Shown in pieces: positions 32,157-41,630 of a stretch of DNA of 64,000 bases. The stretch is from Luteibacter aegosomatis. Lineage in GTDB: Bacteria; Pseudomonadota; Gammaproteobacteria; Xanthomonadales; Rhodanobacteraceae. Below the pieces are notes generated by a model that was not told the origin of the DNA, did not search any database, and saw only the letters and a program-made list of their open reading frames with translations. Each line of letters begins with the position of its first letter. Position 1 is the first letter of the stretch. Made by a program: the position numbers and the translations under genes. The stretch is taken from the NCBI RefSeq assembly GCF_023078455.1, contig NZ_CP095740.1, forward strand, positions 4,554,501 through 4,618,500, given 5' to 3'.

Positions 32157-34372
32157 CAGAAGTCCACCGAGGCCTGCACGAAGTACGTGCGCGGCTGGCC
32201 CACGTAGATGCCGTCGTTGTTGTCGGTGGAGCGCGTGAAGTAGCGCCGGTCGGCGAGGTTCTTCACCCCCACGCCCAGGCGCAGGTTGGAGAACGACGGA
32301 CCGAACGCGTACTCGGCGCGCGCGTTCCAGGTCATCCAGCCCGGTATGTCGCCGAAGTCGCCATCGGGCGTGGGTTCGGTCTGGTACACCGCCGGCTTGC
32401 CCGGATCGAAGCTCGGCGAGCCCGGCGAATGCTGCTTCGATTGCGCGAAGGCGTCGACGTTGAAGGTCCACTGCGCGACGCCGTAGCGGAGACCGAGGTT
32501 CGCGGTGCGCCGCGAGTAGAAGGGCAGGTCGAGGCCTTCGAACGAACCGTGCTTGTAAACCGCATGCGTGTAGGTGGCCGTGCCCCAGAGCGTGAGGCCC
32601 GCGAGCGCATCGCTGTACTGCCCGAGGTCGACGTGGGCCGCCGTTTCGATGCCCTTGTGCGTGGTGGCGCCCAACGAGGTCCAGCCGTCGTGCGAATCGG
32701 GCACGCCGGGCAGCTTGCCGACGATCTGCAGCTCGTGGTCGAAATTGATGCGGAACAGCGAGATCTCGCCACCCCACGCCTTGCCGTCGTAACGCGAGCC
32801 GATCTCGTAGGTGCGCGCGGTCTCCGGTTGCAGGCCGGAGGCGAACTGGTTGCTCGAATCCTTCTGGCCGATCTGGAAGTACTGCAACGCGCCGAACGAG
32901 GTTTCCGCGTTGGCATAGAGCTTCAGCGCATCGCTCAGGTGGTAGATGACGTTGACCGAGGGCAGGGGCTTGGAATAGTTCTCGCGGCGCTGCAGCGGAC
33001 CCTTCACGATGACCGTGGCGCTGGGATGCGCCTCCCATTCGCTATGGATGCGTTCGTAACGGAGGCCCGGCGTGATCGTCCAGTCGCCCACGTTGATGGT
33101 GTCGTCGACGTAGAGCGCATGCGCTTCGTTCGAGCCGGTGTTGTTGCCCGACAACACGTAGGGACCGTTATAGGGGCTACCTTCGAACGGCGTGTACCAG
33201 AGATTCGAGGTGAATTTGTTGTTGCGCAGGGTGCGCTCGTGCATCGCCTCGTTCACGTAGCGGTAGCCGATGCCGATCTCGTGCGTGACCTGCCCCCAGT
33301 CGAACAGCTGCGAGTAGCGCGGCTCGAAGGCGAAGGTGTGGTAATTGCGCGGATAGGCGTTGAGCTGGTGCGTATAGGTGCCGTTGGCGTTCGGCGTGAT
33401 CGTTTCGATGTGGCTGCCGCGGAAGCTGTCGGTGTAGTAGGTCTGTACGTCGACGCTTCGCCGATCGTCCACGTGGCTGTACTTGAGCACGTAATCGGTG
33501 CGGCGGCCGTGGAAGTCGTCGTACGGACGGCGCGACTGGAACGGATCGGCGTCGTAGTCGGCCTGGGTGAGGCCGCCGGGCATGCCCGCCTGGCCGTCGT
33601 AGTGGTGGATGCTTCCGGTGAGCGTGTCTTGGGCGGAGAAGGCGTACTTCGCCTTCAGCATCACGTCGTCGATGCTCTCGTTGTCTTCGTGTTCGCGGAA
33701 GCCCGGGCCATGCATGCCGTTATAGAGCAGCGCCACGCCGAGGCCCTGCGGCGTGGTGCCGCCAACGAACGCGTTACTGACGGTGCGGATGCCGCCGTGT
33801 TCGCCCCCTTGCAGCTGCACGCCCGCGCTGCCGCCGAACGTTTCGGGGATGTCGCGGGTGACGAAGTTGATGATGCCGCCCACGTTCTGCGGCCCGTAGC
33901 GCACCGAGCCGCCGCCGCGCACCACGTCCACCGCCTGGAGGTTGCCCAGGCCCACCGGGGCCATGGACACCTGCGGCTGGCCGTACGGCGCCACGGCCAG
34001 CGGGATGCCGTCGAGCAGGATGGTGGAGCGCGGCGACAGGCGGGAGGTGAGGCCGCGCACGCCCACGTTGAGCGAGACGTCGCTGCCCCCGGTGCCGTTG
34101 CTTTCCTGCACCTGCACGCCCGGAATGCGGCGCAGCGCGTCGCGCAGGTTCACGGCGCCGGACTCGCGCAGTTCCTCGCGACGCACGACCGTGCGCGCAC
34201 CCGGGTGATTCTGCACGGTACCGGCGGCGGTGGTGTCCAGCCAGTTGCCCACCACCTTCACGCCCTCCATCTGGGCGGGAGGCGGTGAGGCCACGTCGTC
34301 CCCCGCGACGGCGGAAAGCGACGAGCACGCCCCGGCAAGGGCAACGGCGAGAACGGTGGGGCGGGACGGCAT
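32156..34372 (-). CDS. TonB-dependent siderophore-type receptor
   Basis: About 738 residues. After a signal peptide (VLAVALAGACSSLSAVAGD) comes a plug domain (REELRESGAVNLRDALRRIPGVQVQES, GLTSRLSPRSTILLDGIPLA, VDVVRGGGSVRYGPQNVGGIINFVTRD). A 22-strand barrel follows, ending YFVQASVDF with terminal Phe. The strong FecA-like plug and the coupled PepSY gene argue for ferric-siderophore import. The ATG at 34372 is preferred to 34405 because it starts the signal peptide. A Fur-box-like site lies 40-60 bp upstream. The exact ligand is unknown. Confidence 0.92.
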   Translation of the reverse strand: MPSRPTVLAVALAGACSSLSAVAGDDVASPPPAQMEGVKVVGNWLDTTAAGTVQNHPGARTVVRREELRESGAVNLRDALRRIPGVQVQESNGTGGSDVSLNVGVRGLTSRLSPRSTILLDGIPLAVAPYGQPQVSMAPVGLGNLQAVDVVRGGGSVRYGPQNVGGIINFVTRDIPETFGGSAGVQLQGGEHGGIRTVSNAFVGGTTPQGLGVALLYNGMHGPGFREHEDNESIDDVMLKAKYAFSAQDTLTGSIHHYDGQAGMPGGLTQADYDADPFQSRRPYDDFHGRRTDYVLKYSHVDDRRSVDVQTYYTDSFRGSHIETITPNANGTYTHQLNAYPRNYHTFAFEPRYSQLFDWGQVTHEIGIGYRYVNEAMHERTLRNNKFTSNLWYTPFEGSPYNGPYVLSGNNTGSNEAHALYVDDTINVGDWTITPGLRYERIHSEWEAHPSATVIVKGPLQRRENYSKPLPSVNVIYHLSDALKLYANAETSFGALQYFQIGQKDSSNQFASGLQPETARTYEIGSRYDGKAWGGEISLFRINFDHELQIVGKLPGVPDSHDGWTSLGATTHKGIETAAHVDLGQYSDALAGLTLWGTATYTHAVYKHGSFEGLDLPFYSRRTANLGLRYGVAQWTFNVDAFAQSKQHSPGSPSFDPGKPAVYQTEPTPDGDFGDIPGWMTWNARAEYAFGPSFSNLRLGVGVKNLADRRYFTRSTDNNDGIYVGQPRTYFVQASVDF

Positions 34373-34412
34373 CAGGCGGCCTTGCGTAACGCGAAAGGCC
34401 GCCATCGTAGTT

Positions 34413-34433
34413 GCGAATGATTATCAGATCAAA
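34413..34433 (-). promoter_or_regulatory. Candidate Fur box upstream of the TonB receptor
   Basis: On the minus strand TGATAATCATT matches 11 consecutive positions of the 19-bp Fur consensus; the outer positions match poorly. It lies just upstream of the receptor gene, where Fur would repress the receptor/PepSY operon in iron-replete cells. Confidence 0.5.
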
Positions 34434-34454
34434 TACGTCATCGCACTGAGCGGG

Positions 34455-35132
34455 TCAATGAGGCCAGGGATTGCCGAGGATCAGGCCACAGAAGTCCATG
34501 CGCCGGAAGGTCTTCGGCTCCTTGTAGGCCATGACGTCGGCTTTCACGTTGCCGAAGGTGGTCTCCGGCTTGCTGCGGATGCCCTGGTAGAAGCGATCGA
34601 TGATGCCTTCCTTGAAGTCCGGCTCGCGCGGATGGCAGCGGGCCACCTCGAGGCGGTCGGCGTCGGCCACGTTCCGGAAGCCCATGCCCAGTACGTCCAT
34701 CTCCACGCCGGCCGTGAGCAGGGCCACTTCCGGCTTCATGAACTCGGGGATGTTCGGGGTGGTGTGCAGGGCGATCGAGGTCCACACGGTGTAGATGTCG
34801 TCCTCGGCCACGCCGTGGCCGCGCAGGAAATCGCGAGCCGCGTTCGCGCCGTCCACTTCGAAGCGCTTGTCCTTGCTCGAATAGGCCGGAACCAGGCCTA
34901 TGTCGTGGAACATGGCGGCGGCGTAGAGCAGTTCCGGATCGTATTTGAGCGCCTTGCCGTCTCCGGTCAGCGCGGCGAAGAAGAAGACGCGGCGTGAATG
35001 GTGATAGAGAAGGTCGTCTTCGGTGTCGCGGACCAGCTCGGTGATCCGGCGGGCAAGATGGCTATCGGGGACGGCGATGCCGGCGACGTCGCCGATGGCG
35101 TGATGGTCGTGATGATGGGGGTGGGCGTTCAT
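34455..35132 (-). CDS. HD-domain hydrolase (cyanamide-hydratase-like)
   Basis: A 225-residue protein with a His-rich start (MNAHPHHHDHHAIG) and an HD domain: His45 (YHHSRRVF), His76-Asp77 (AAMFHDIGL), and the later ALHTTPNIPEFMKPEVALLTAGVEMDVLG. That last block resembles the cyanamide hydratase/Ddi2-like branch rather than nucleotide phosphohydrolases; this reading is tentative. It is divergent from the GlxA-type AraC regulator, which is the likely regulator. The N-terminal His cluster could bind metal. Confidence 0.8.
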   Translation of the reverse strand: MNAHPHHHDHHAIGDVAGIAVPDSHLARRITELVRDTEDDLLYHHSRRVFFFAALTGDGKALKYDPELLYAAAMFHDIGLVPAYSSKDKRFEVDGANAARDFLRGHGVAEDDIYTVWTSIALHTTPNIPEFMKPEVALLTAGVEMDVLGMGFRNVADADRLEVARCHPREPDFKEGIIDRFYQGIRSKPETTFGNVKADVMAYKEPKTFRRMDFCGLILGNPWPH

Positions 35133-35191
35133 GGCGCGCGACCTGATGGAGGGAGTTGCCTCATTGAAGCCTCCGCTCGCCGTGACCGGGA

Positions 35192-35208
35192 TTGACGCGA
35201 CACGTCAA
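35192..35208. promoter_or_regulatory. Palindrome between the HD gene and the AraC regulator
   Basis: TTGACG and CGTCAA separated by 5 nt form a dyad in the 96-bp divergent region, 20 bp before the AraC-type start. It could be a regulator site or contain the regulator's -35. Inference from position only. Confidence 0.4.
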
Positions 35209-35228
35209 ATCCTGCCAAGTTGCACACG

Positions 35229-36203
35229 ATGCAGCCGCCACCTCTCACCATCGCCATCCTGGCCCCGCCCGGCGTCCAGATGCTCGACGTATCCGGGCCC
35301 GCCGACGTGTTCGCCGAGGCCAACCGGCAGGCCCGCCGCGAGCATTACCGGGTGGTCACCGTGGGCACCGCACCCTTGGCGGTAGCCGCCTCGTCGGGCA
35401 TGCGTTTCCTGCCCGACCGTACCGTGCTGGAGGACTTCGACCGGCTCGATACCCTCCTGGTGGCCGGTTCGCCCGACCTGGCCGAGGCCTCCACGGACCG
35501 GCGCGTGACCGACTGGATGCGTCGCCATGCCGGCATCGCGCGCCGCTATGGCTCGATCTGCAGCGGCGCCCTGCTTTTCGCCCGCACGGGCCTGCTCGAC
35601 GGCCGGAGGGTCACCACGCACTGGAAGGTGGCCGACCTGCTCGCCCAGCGGCATCCCACGCTGCAGGTCGAGCCCGACGCCTTCTTCATGCGCGACGGGC
35701 CGGTCTGCACGGCGGCGGGCGTCACCGCCGGCATGGACCTGGCCATCGCGCTGGTCGAGGAAGACCTGGGCCGCGAGGTGGCGATGGCCGTGGCGTCCGA
35801 ACTGGTGGTGTTCTATCGCCGTCCCGGCGGCCAGATGCAGTTCAGCCGCCACGGCGAGGCGGCGCCCGCTGGACGCGGGGCACTGCAGGAACTGCAACGG
35901 TACGTGGCGAGCCATCCGGGGGAAAACCATTCGGTGGCCTCCATGGCCGGCCGCATGGCCATGAGCGAGCGGCATTTCGCCCGGATCTTCCGCGCCGAGA
36001 TGAACATGACGCCCGCCGAGTTCGTCGAGACCATGCGCGTGGAAGCCGCGCGGCGGATGCTCGAAACGGGTAGCGAAACGCCCAAGCGCGTGGCCACGCT
36101 CTGCGGCTACGCCGACGCCAACGGGCTGCGCCGCGCGTTCATGCGCCGCGTGGGCATCACCCCGGCCGAATACCGCAAACGGCACGCGCACGCGCGGACT
36201 TGA
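35229..36203 (+). CDS. GlxA-family AraC-type transcriptional regulator (DJ-1/PfpI N-terminus)
   Basis: A 324-residue regulator. Residues about 5-175 are a DJ-1/PfpI (GATase1-like) domain, with the nucleophile-elbow block GSICSGALLFARTGLLDGRRVTTHW. The AraC HTH is C-terminal (residues about 225-320), with MSERHFARIFRAEMNMTPAEFVETMRVEAARRML and GYADANGLRRAFMRRVGITPAEYR. The ATG at 35229 is preferred over a TTG at 35220. It is divergent from the HD hydrolase gene. Related proteins control catabolism of nitrogenous compounds, which fits a nitrile/cyanamide-type HD enzyme but is not proof. Confidence 0.92.
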   Translation: MQPPPLTIAILAPPGVQMLDVSGPADVFAEANRQARREHYRVVTVGTAPLAVAASSGMRFLPDRTVLEDFDRLDTLLVAGSPDLAEASTDRRVTDWMRRHAGIARRYGSICSGALLFARTGLLDGRRVTTHWKVADLLAQRHPTLQVEPDAFFMRDGPVCTAAGVTAGMDLAIALVEEDLGREVAMAVASELVVFYRRPGGQMQFSRHGEAAPAGRGALQELQRYVASHPGENHSVASMAGRMAMSERHFARIFRAEMNMTPAEFVETMRVEAARRMLETGSETPKRVATLCGYADANGLRRAFMRRVGITPAEYRKRHAHART

Positions 36204-36272
36204 CCGAGCCGTCACACCCGGTCGACCGCCACGGCGGAACCATCGGGTTACTCCCGATCCCGAGGAACCGCG

Positions 36273-36770
36273 ATGAAGACCCGCCGCGTCTACAGCACCG
36301 TCGACCTGGATCAGGCGCGCCAAGGCATGAGCGCCGCCCGCTCGGCGGGTGTGCCCGATGAGGATCTTTCCCTGATCGCCCGTTCCGACATCGAGCTCGA
36401 CGCCATTCCCGAGCGGCGCAAGGACGAACACACCGACTTCAAACCCGCCGCCGTGCGTGGCCTGGCCGAAGGCGGTGGGGCCGGCCTGCTGGCCGGGCTC
36501 GTCGCCATGGCGATCCCGCCACTGGGCGTCACCCTCGCCGGCGCGATGGCGGCCGGCGCGGCCGGTGCCATGGTGGGCGCGTGGACGAGCGCCTTGATGG
36601 GTGCGTCGTCGCCGGACCCGGTGCGGCAGAAGTTCGAGGGCGAGATCGAGGCCGGGCGCATCCTGCTGGTGGTGGACGGCGACGGCGAGGCGGGTGAACG
36701 GGCGGACCGGGCCATCGTCGCCACCGGCGCGGTGCCGCTCCCCTTCGACAAGGCCACCGCGTTGAGTTGA
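36273..36770 (+). CDS. Glycine-zipper general-stress-type protein
   Basis: A 165-residue protein of no assigned activity. The N-terminal part (RRVYSTVDLDQARQGMSAARSAGVPDEDLSLIARSDIEL) resembles the YflT/DUF1269-like stress family. The centre is a Gly/Ala-rich hydrophobic zipper (GGGAGLLAGLVAMAIPPLGVTLAGAMAAGAAGAMVGAWTSALMG) that could insert into or associate with a membrane. The C-terminal part (GEIEAGRILLVVDGDGEAGERADRAIVATGA) repeats the small alpha/beta look. It lies alone between the AraC-type gene and the convergent NarL regulator. Confidence 0.78.
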   Translation: MKTRRVYSTVDLDQARQGMSAARSAGVPDEDLSLIARSDIELDAIPERRKDEHTDFKPAAVRGLAEGGGAGLLAGLVAMAIPPLGVTLAGAMAAGAAGAMVGAWTSALMGASSPDPVRQKFEGEIEAGRILLVVDGDGEAGERADRAIVATGAVPLPFDKATALS

Positions 36771-36790
36771 ACGCTCGCTTCGCCATGAGC

Positions 36791-36812
36791 CGCGGACAGG
36801 GTCGTGTCCGCG
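36791..36812. repeat. Palindrome at a convergent junction
   Basis: CGCGGACA / TGTCCGCG, an 8-bp perfect stem with a GGGTCG loop, ends 1 bp before the NarL regulator stop. The core GCGGACAGGGTC is the same as in the larger palindrome at 41457-41531. Possible bidirectional transcription end. Confidence 0.6.
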
Positions 36813-36813
36813 A

Positions 36814-37434
36814 TCAGAGTTCGATGATGCCCCGGCGCAACGCGATGGCGACCGCATGCGTGCGGTCGTTGGCCTGCAGCTTCGCCAGGATGCTCTTCAT
36901 GTGCGCCTTGACGGTCTCCTCGGCGATGCCCAGCGCGACGGCCACGTCGCGGTTGGCCTCGCCCATCGCCACGCGGGTGAGCACCTGCGTCTCGCGCGGC
37001 GTCAGTTCGTCGTCGGCGGCGTATTCGGCCATCTCGCTGGCGATTTCCGGGGGAATGCGGCGTTTGCCTTCCATCATCTGCTGGATCGTGGAGAGCATCT
37101 CCTTGCGCAGTTCGCTCTTGAGGAGGTAGCCCTGTGCGCCGGCCCGGAACGCACGCATCGCCTGCACGTCGCCGCGATAGGTGGTGAGCACGAGGATGCG
37201 CGCGTCGGGAAATTCGTCGCGAATCTTCTCGATGGCCGCGATGCCGCCCATGCCGGGCATCTGCAGGTCCATGAGGGTGAGGTCGGGGCGCAGCTCGCGG
37301 TATCGCTCGATGGCTTCTTCGCCGTTGCTCGCTTCGCCGACGAGCTCGAGGCCGGGTTGTCCTTCGATCACGGCCGCGATGCCCTCGCGAAGCAGCGGAT
37401 GGTCGTCGACGGTCATGATGCGGATGGACGCCAT
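36814..37434 (-). CDS. NarL/FixJ-family response regulator (orphan)
   Basis: A 206-residue regulator. Receiver: Asp10/Asp11, phospho-acceptor Asp56 (LTLMDLQMPGMGG), Lys in GYLLKSE. LuxR-type HTH at about 143-200 (LTPRETQVLTRVAMGEANRDVAVALGIAEETVKAHMKSILAKL). No histidine kinase is adjacent, so its partner is encoded elsewhere. It is convergent with the glycine-zipper gene and divergent from the DUF72 gene. Its targets are unknown. Confidence 0.94.
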   Translation of the reverse strand: MASIRIMTVDDHPLLREGIAAVIEGQPGLELVGEASNGEEAIERYRELRPDLTLMDLQMPGMGGIAAIEKIRDEFPDARILVLTTYRGDVQAMRAFRAGAQGYLLKSELRKEMLSTIQQMMEGKRRIPPEIASEMAEYAADDELTPRETQVLTRVAMGEANRDVAVALGIAEETVKAHMKSILAKLQANDRTHAVAIALRRGIIEL

Positions 37435-37540
37435 GGAACGGGTGGCCGAAGTGATTTAACCGCAGGAGTATCGCGCAAAGTCCCGGGGCGATATATGGTC
37501 GTGGCAGCTGTGACGCCTCCTCCACCCACGCTTTGTGACG

Positions 37541-38368
37541 ATGCGCACGATGACGGGCAAACGACGCACGAAAACGGCAGGCACCATACGCAGCGGCATG
37601 GGCGGCTGGACGTACGCGCCCTGGCGCGGCGTGTTCTATCCCGAGGGCCTGGTGCAGAAGCGCGAGCTCGAGTACGCGAGCCGCGAGGTGAGCTGCATCG
37701 AGATCAACGGGACCTACTACCGCCAGCCGGACGCCGCGACGTTTCGCGGATGGGCGGAGAAAACCCCCGATGGGTTCGTTTTCTCGGTGAAAGCACCCCG
37801 GCACATCGTGCAGGCACGCGTCCTGGCGGAGACCGGCGAGCGCGTCGCGCGCTTCGTGGACAACGCCACCGCGCTGGGCGATCGCCTGGGACCGTTCCTT
37901 TGGCAATTCCTGCCCACCCGGCGTTTCGACCCCGACGACATCGCGGCCTTCCTCGATCTGTTGCCTGAATCACGCGCGGGCATCGCGTTGCGCCATGCGG
38001 TGGAGGTCAGGCACGAGAGCTTCCTCGATCCGCGCTGGCTCGACCTGGCCCGCGAACGCGGCGTCGCCACCGTGTTCACCGATTCGGACACCTACCCGTC
38101 GCTGGCCGACCTCACCGGCCCCTTCGTCTACGCGCGATTGATGCGCAGCCGGTCCGACGAAGCGACCGGTTACCCCGCGAAGGAGCTGAAGGACTGGGCC
38201 AAGCGCGCGGCCACCTGGGCCACCGGTGGCGATCCGTCGGACCTGCCGCACGTGGGCAAGGCCGCGCCCAAGCTGCCATCCCGCGACGTTTTCGTGTATT
38301 TCATCTCCGCGGCCAAGGAGCGCAATCCCGCCGCCGCCGCCGCCCTGGGCGAGCTTACGCACGCCTGA
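37541..38368 (+). CDS. DUF72 family protein (YecE-like)
   Basis: About 275 residues of the DUF72 TIM-barrel-like family: GTIRSGMGGWTYAPWRGVFYPEG, SCIEINGTYYRQPDAATFRGWAEKTPDGFVFSVKAPR, GPFLWQFLPTRRFD and EVRHESFLD. Function is unassigned in the family. In-frame GTG (37535) and ATG (37550) are alternative starts. The TGA overlaps the ATG of the next gene by one base, so both are probably co-translated. Confidence 0.88.
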   Translation: MRTMTGKRRTKTAGTIRSGMGGWTYAPWRGVFYPEGLVQKRELEYASREVSCIEINGTYYRQPDAATFRGWAEKTPDGFVFSVKAPRHIVQARVLAETGERVARFVDNATALGDRLGPFLWQFLPTRRFDPDDIAAFLDLLPESRAGIALRHAVEVRHESFLDPRWLDLARERGVATVFTDSDTYPSLADLTGPFVYARLMRSRSDEATGYPAKELKDWAKRAATWATGGDPSDLPHVGKAAPKLPSRDVFVYFISAAKERNPAAAAALGELTHA

Positions 38369-39042
38369 TGTCTTTACCGCACTACGGATACTCCATGGAT
38401 CGCCTCATCCAGAACACGCTGATGGACCTCTTCGCCGAACACGGCGTGGGACTCGAACCCGACGAAGACTGGCTGCTCACCGAAGGCGACGATTTTCCCG
38501 CCGTCCGCGGTATCTGGCACGAAGGCAAGGACGGCGGGATGGGCCGTCTCGACATCGACGTGGTGCTCGACGAGGAGCGCACCATCGAGGAAAGCTTCGG
38601 CGGCATCGGCGCGGGCAAGGCCGGCTGCCGCGATGCGCTGGATGGTTTCGCGCGCAACGATTTCTTCGTGATGCTGGCGGCCTGCTGGCACGTGGTGGAC
38701 GAAAAGAAGCTCGCCGTGCGCGAACTCGTCGCCGGCGCCCATCGATTCACCGTCTACGTCGGCGACTTCACGTTGCGTGGCGAGCAGGACGTGCCGATGG
38801 AAATTCCCGAAGATGCCTTGTCGGCCCTGGAAGCCGCCATCGCCACCGCGCCGCTCACCGCCGACGTGCACTGGATCCGCGTCTTCTACGGCAACGTCGG
38901 CGACGGGAAGACGCAGGTGGAGGTGCTGTTGGACAACGAGCCGTGGACGGCGGGGCATAAGGCCATCGCGTCGGTGGATTGGCCGCAGCACGAGCGGTAT
39001 TACAGCTTGCGCAATTTCATCGCGCTGGTGCCGATGGATTGA
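38368..39042 (+). CDS. Conserved hypothetical protein (DUF6348-like)
   Basis: A 224-residue acidic protein, predicted cytosolic, without a signal peptide or membrane segments. I see resemblance to DUF6348-type proteins (LEPDEDWLLTEGDDFPAVRGIWHEG, GRLDIDVVLDEERTIEESFGGIGAGKAG, VHWIRVFYGNVGDGKTQVEVLLDNEPW), whose activity is unknown. The start overlaps the DUF72 stop (TGATG); an in-frame ATG at 38395 is an alternative. Coupling to DUF72 hints at shared use. Confidence 0.8.
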   Translation: MSLPHYGYSMDRLIQNTLMDLFAEHGVGLEPDEDWLLTEGDDFPAVRGIWHEGKDGGMGRLDIDVVLDEERTIEESFGGIGAGKAGCRDALDGFARNDFFVMLAACWHVVDEKKLAVRELVAGAHRFTVYVGDFTLRGEQDVPMEIPEDALSALEAAIATAPLTADVHWIRVFYGNVGDGKTQVEVLLDNEPWTAGHKAIASVDWPQHERYYSLRNFIALVPMD

Positions 39043-39064
39043 TCGCTCTCCTGCGCGTGGTTGT

Positions 39065-39094
39065 CGTAGGCACCGGCCTGCGCCGGTGCCTACG
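39065..39094. terminator. Strong hairpin between convergent genes
   Basis: CGTAGGCACCGGC / GCCGGTGCCTACG, a perfect 13-bp stem with a 4-nt loop, lies in the 72-bp convergent gap. It has no U-tract in either direction. It may be a REP-type element acting as a bidirectional transcript end. Confidence 0.55.
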
Positions 39095-39114
39095 GCGAAG
39101 CGTTCGGCTAAATC

Positions 39115-39548
39115 TCAGTCCGCATCGCGAAACGCAGGCCAGTCCTCGGGCCGCAGGATGTCGAACAACCCTTCGCGCTTCGTCCGCCGCGCCAGCCGCA
39201 ATACCTCGGCATCACGTGAGAACAGAATGGCCGCGCCGGAAGCGGCGGCCAGCTCGAGAAACTTCTGGTCGTCGCTGTCGCGGCATCGCGGCGGCTTCGC
39301 CACCGCCGACATGTCCGGCAGCAGGCGCAGCAACGCATCGAAACGCCCGGCGGCATGCGAACGACGCGCGTCGTCCAGTTTCAGCGTCGGATACGCCAGC
39401 ACGGCCATCCACTCGTCGCGGCAATCCGCGCGCGTCACCGCTTCCACTTCGCCCGCCTCGATGGCCGCGACGAGTGTCGCGGCACGCGGATCGCCGAAAA
39501 CGAACGCGTCGAGACAGACGTTGGTATCCAGGACGACGCGCGGCGGTG

Positions 39549-39552
<4 letters not shown>
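39115..39552 (-). CDS. PIN-domain ribonuclease-like protein (COG1569-type)
   Basis: A 145-residue PIN-fold protein, of the kind annotated 'putative toxin-antitoxin system toxin component, PIN family'. Candidate acidic metal ligands are Asp9 ([16 protein letters not shown]), Glu47 (CRDEWMAV), Asp92-Asp95 ([12 protein letters not shown]) and Asp114 (FSRDAEVL). It starts at GTG and overlaps the monooxygenase stop by 4 bp (GTGA), so it is coupled to that gene. No antitoxin-like small ORF is adjacent. It could be a housekeeping RNase rather than a toxin. Confidence 0.87.
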
Positions 39553-40553
<1,001 letters not shown>

Positions 40554-40747
40554 CGGGAAAGTACCTCGAAGGGGGAGGCGGCCGAGCCGCCGATGCGTCC
40601 GACATGGGCCTGCCCGCCCGCAAAACAACCCTCACAAGGCACGTTCCGGAAACGATGCGTTCGGCACGGCGATGCGCCACGCCGCGAACGGAAGAGGAAA
40701 ATACACCCATTCCGTCAACCCAGTCCGGTTATCCGGGGGAGAAGCTC

Positions 40748-41452
40748 ATGATCGACATTCGCCCGTTCGCCAGCCTCGGCGGCGCCAACCACGGCTGGCT
40801 CGACGCCAAGCATCATTTCTCGTTCGCTTCGTACCACGACGACAAGCGCGTGCACTGGGGTGCCCTGCGCGTATGGAACGACGACGTGATCGCCGCCGGC
40901 AGCGGTTTTCCGCCGCACCCGCACGACAACATGGAAATCATCACCTACGTCCGCCAGGGCGCCATCAGCCACGAGGACAGCCTCGGCAACAAGGGCCGCA
41001 CCGTGGCCGGCGACGTGCAGGTGATGAGTGCGGGCACCGGCATCAAGCACGCCGAGTACAACGCCGAGAAGGAAGAAACCCGGATCTTCCAGATCTGGAT
41101 CATTCCCGAGAAGCGTGGCGGCGCCCCCTCATGGGGTACCCGCGCCTTCCCGAAGGATGAGCGCGCCGGTTCCTTCGTGACGCTCGCCAGCGGCATGGAC
41201 GACGACGGCGACGCCCTGCCGATCCGCGCCGACGCCCGCGTGGTGGGCGCCACGGTGAAGGCCGGGCAGACCGTGGAATACACGCTGGGCGAGGGCCGTC
41301 GCGCCTACATGGTGCCGGCCGTGGGCAGCGTGGAAGTCAACGGCCAACGCCTGAATGCGCGCGACGGTGCGGCGATCCGCGATGAGAAGGTGCTGCGGGT
41401 CACGGCGCTGGAAGACGCCGAACTGGTGCTGGTGGACAGCGCCAACCTGTAA
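40748..41452 (+). CDS. Pirin family protein (YhaK-like bicupin)
   Basis: A 234-residue bicupin. The N-terminal cupin carries the pirin metal ligands His57 and His59 (FPPHPHDNMEIITYV), His101 and Glu103 (GTGIKHAEYN). The C-terminal cupin lacks them, as usual (TVEYTLGEGRRAYMVPAVGSVEVNGQ). GGGGGAGAAG precedes the ATG at 40748. Pirins can act as quercetinases or redox sensors; the specific role here is not known. It is divergent from the monooxygenase operon across a 194-bp gap with no clear motif. Confidence 0.92.
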   Translation: MIDIRPFASLGGANHGWLDAKHHFSFASYHDDKRVHWGALRVWNDDVIAAGSGFPPHPHDNMEIITYVRQGAISHEDSLGNKGRTVAGDVQVMSAGTGIKHAEYNAEKEETRIFQIWIIPEKRGGAPSWGTRAFPKDERAGSFVTLASGMDDDGDALPIRADARVVGATVKAGQTVEYTLGEGRRAYMVPAVGSVEVNGQRLNARDGAAIRDEKVLRVTALEDAELVLVDSANL

Positions 41453-41456
41453 CGCC

Positions 41457-41531
41457 ATCGCGGACAGGGTCCGCTCTACCCTCCGGTGGAGAGTTTCGCA
41501 CCGGAGGGTGGGAGCGGACCCTGTCCGCGAT
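41457..41531. repeat. Large palindromic element upstream of mprF
   Basis: A near-perfect inverted repeat: ATCGCGGACAGGGTCCGCTC, then TACCCTCCGGTG on the left, and the complement CACCGGAGGGTGGGAGCGGA...CCGCGAT on the right, with a GAGAGTTTCG loop. It is laid out like the family at 16143, 20774 and 53379, but the outer arm sequence differs in a compensated way. It sits right after the pirin stop. Confidence 0.78.
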
Positions 41532-41630
41532 TCCGGCGGAGCGGAAACTCCGTTTCGAAGCTGCTTTCGCAAGCCGCTCTGTGGCACCCTACACGCCCTT
41601 ACGAACGGTCATCCTTGGGGTTGCGGCACG

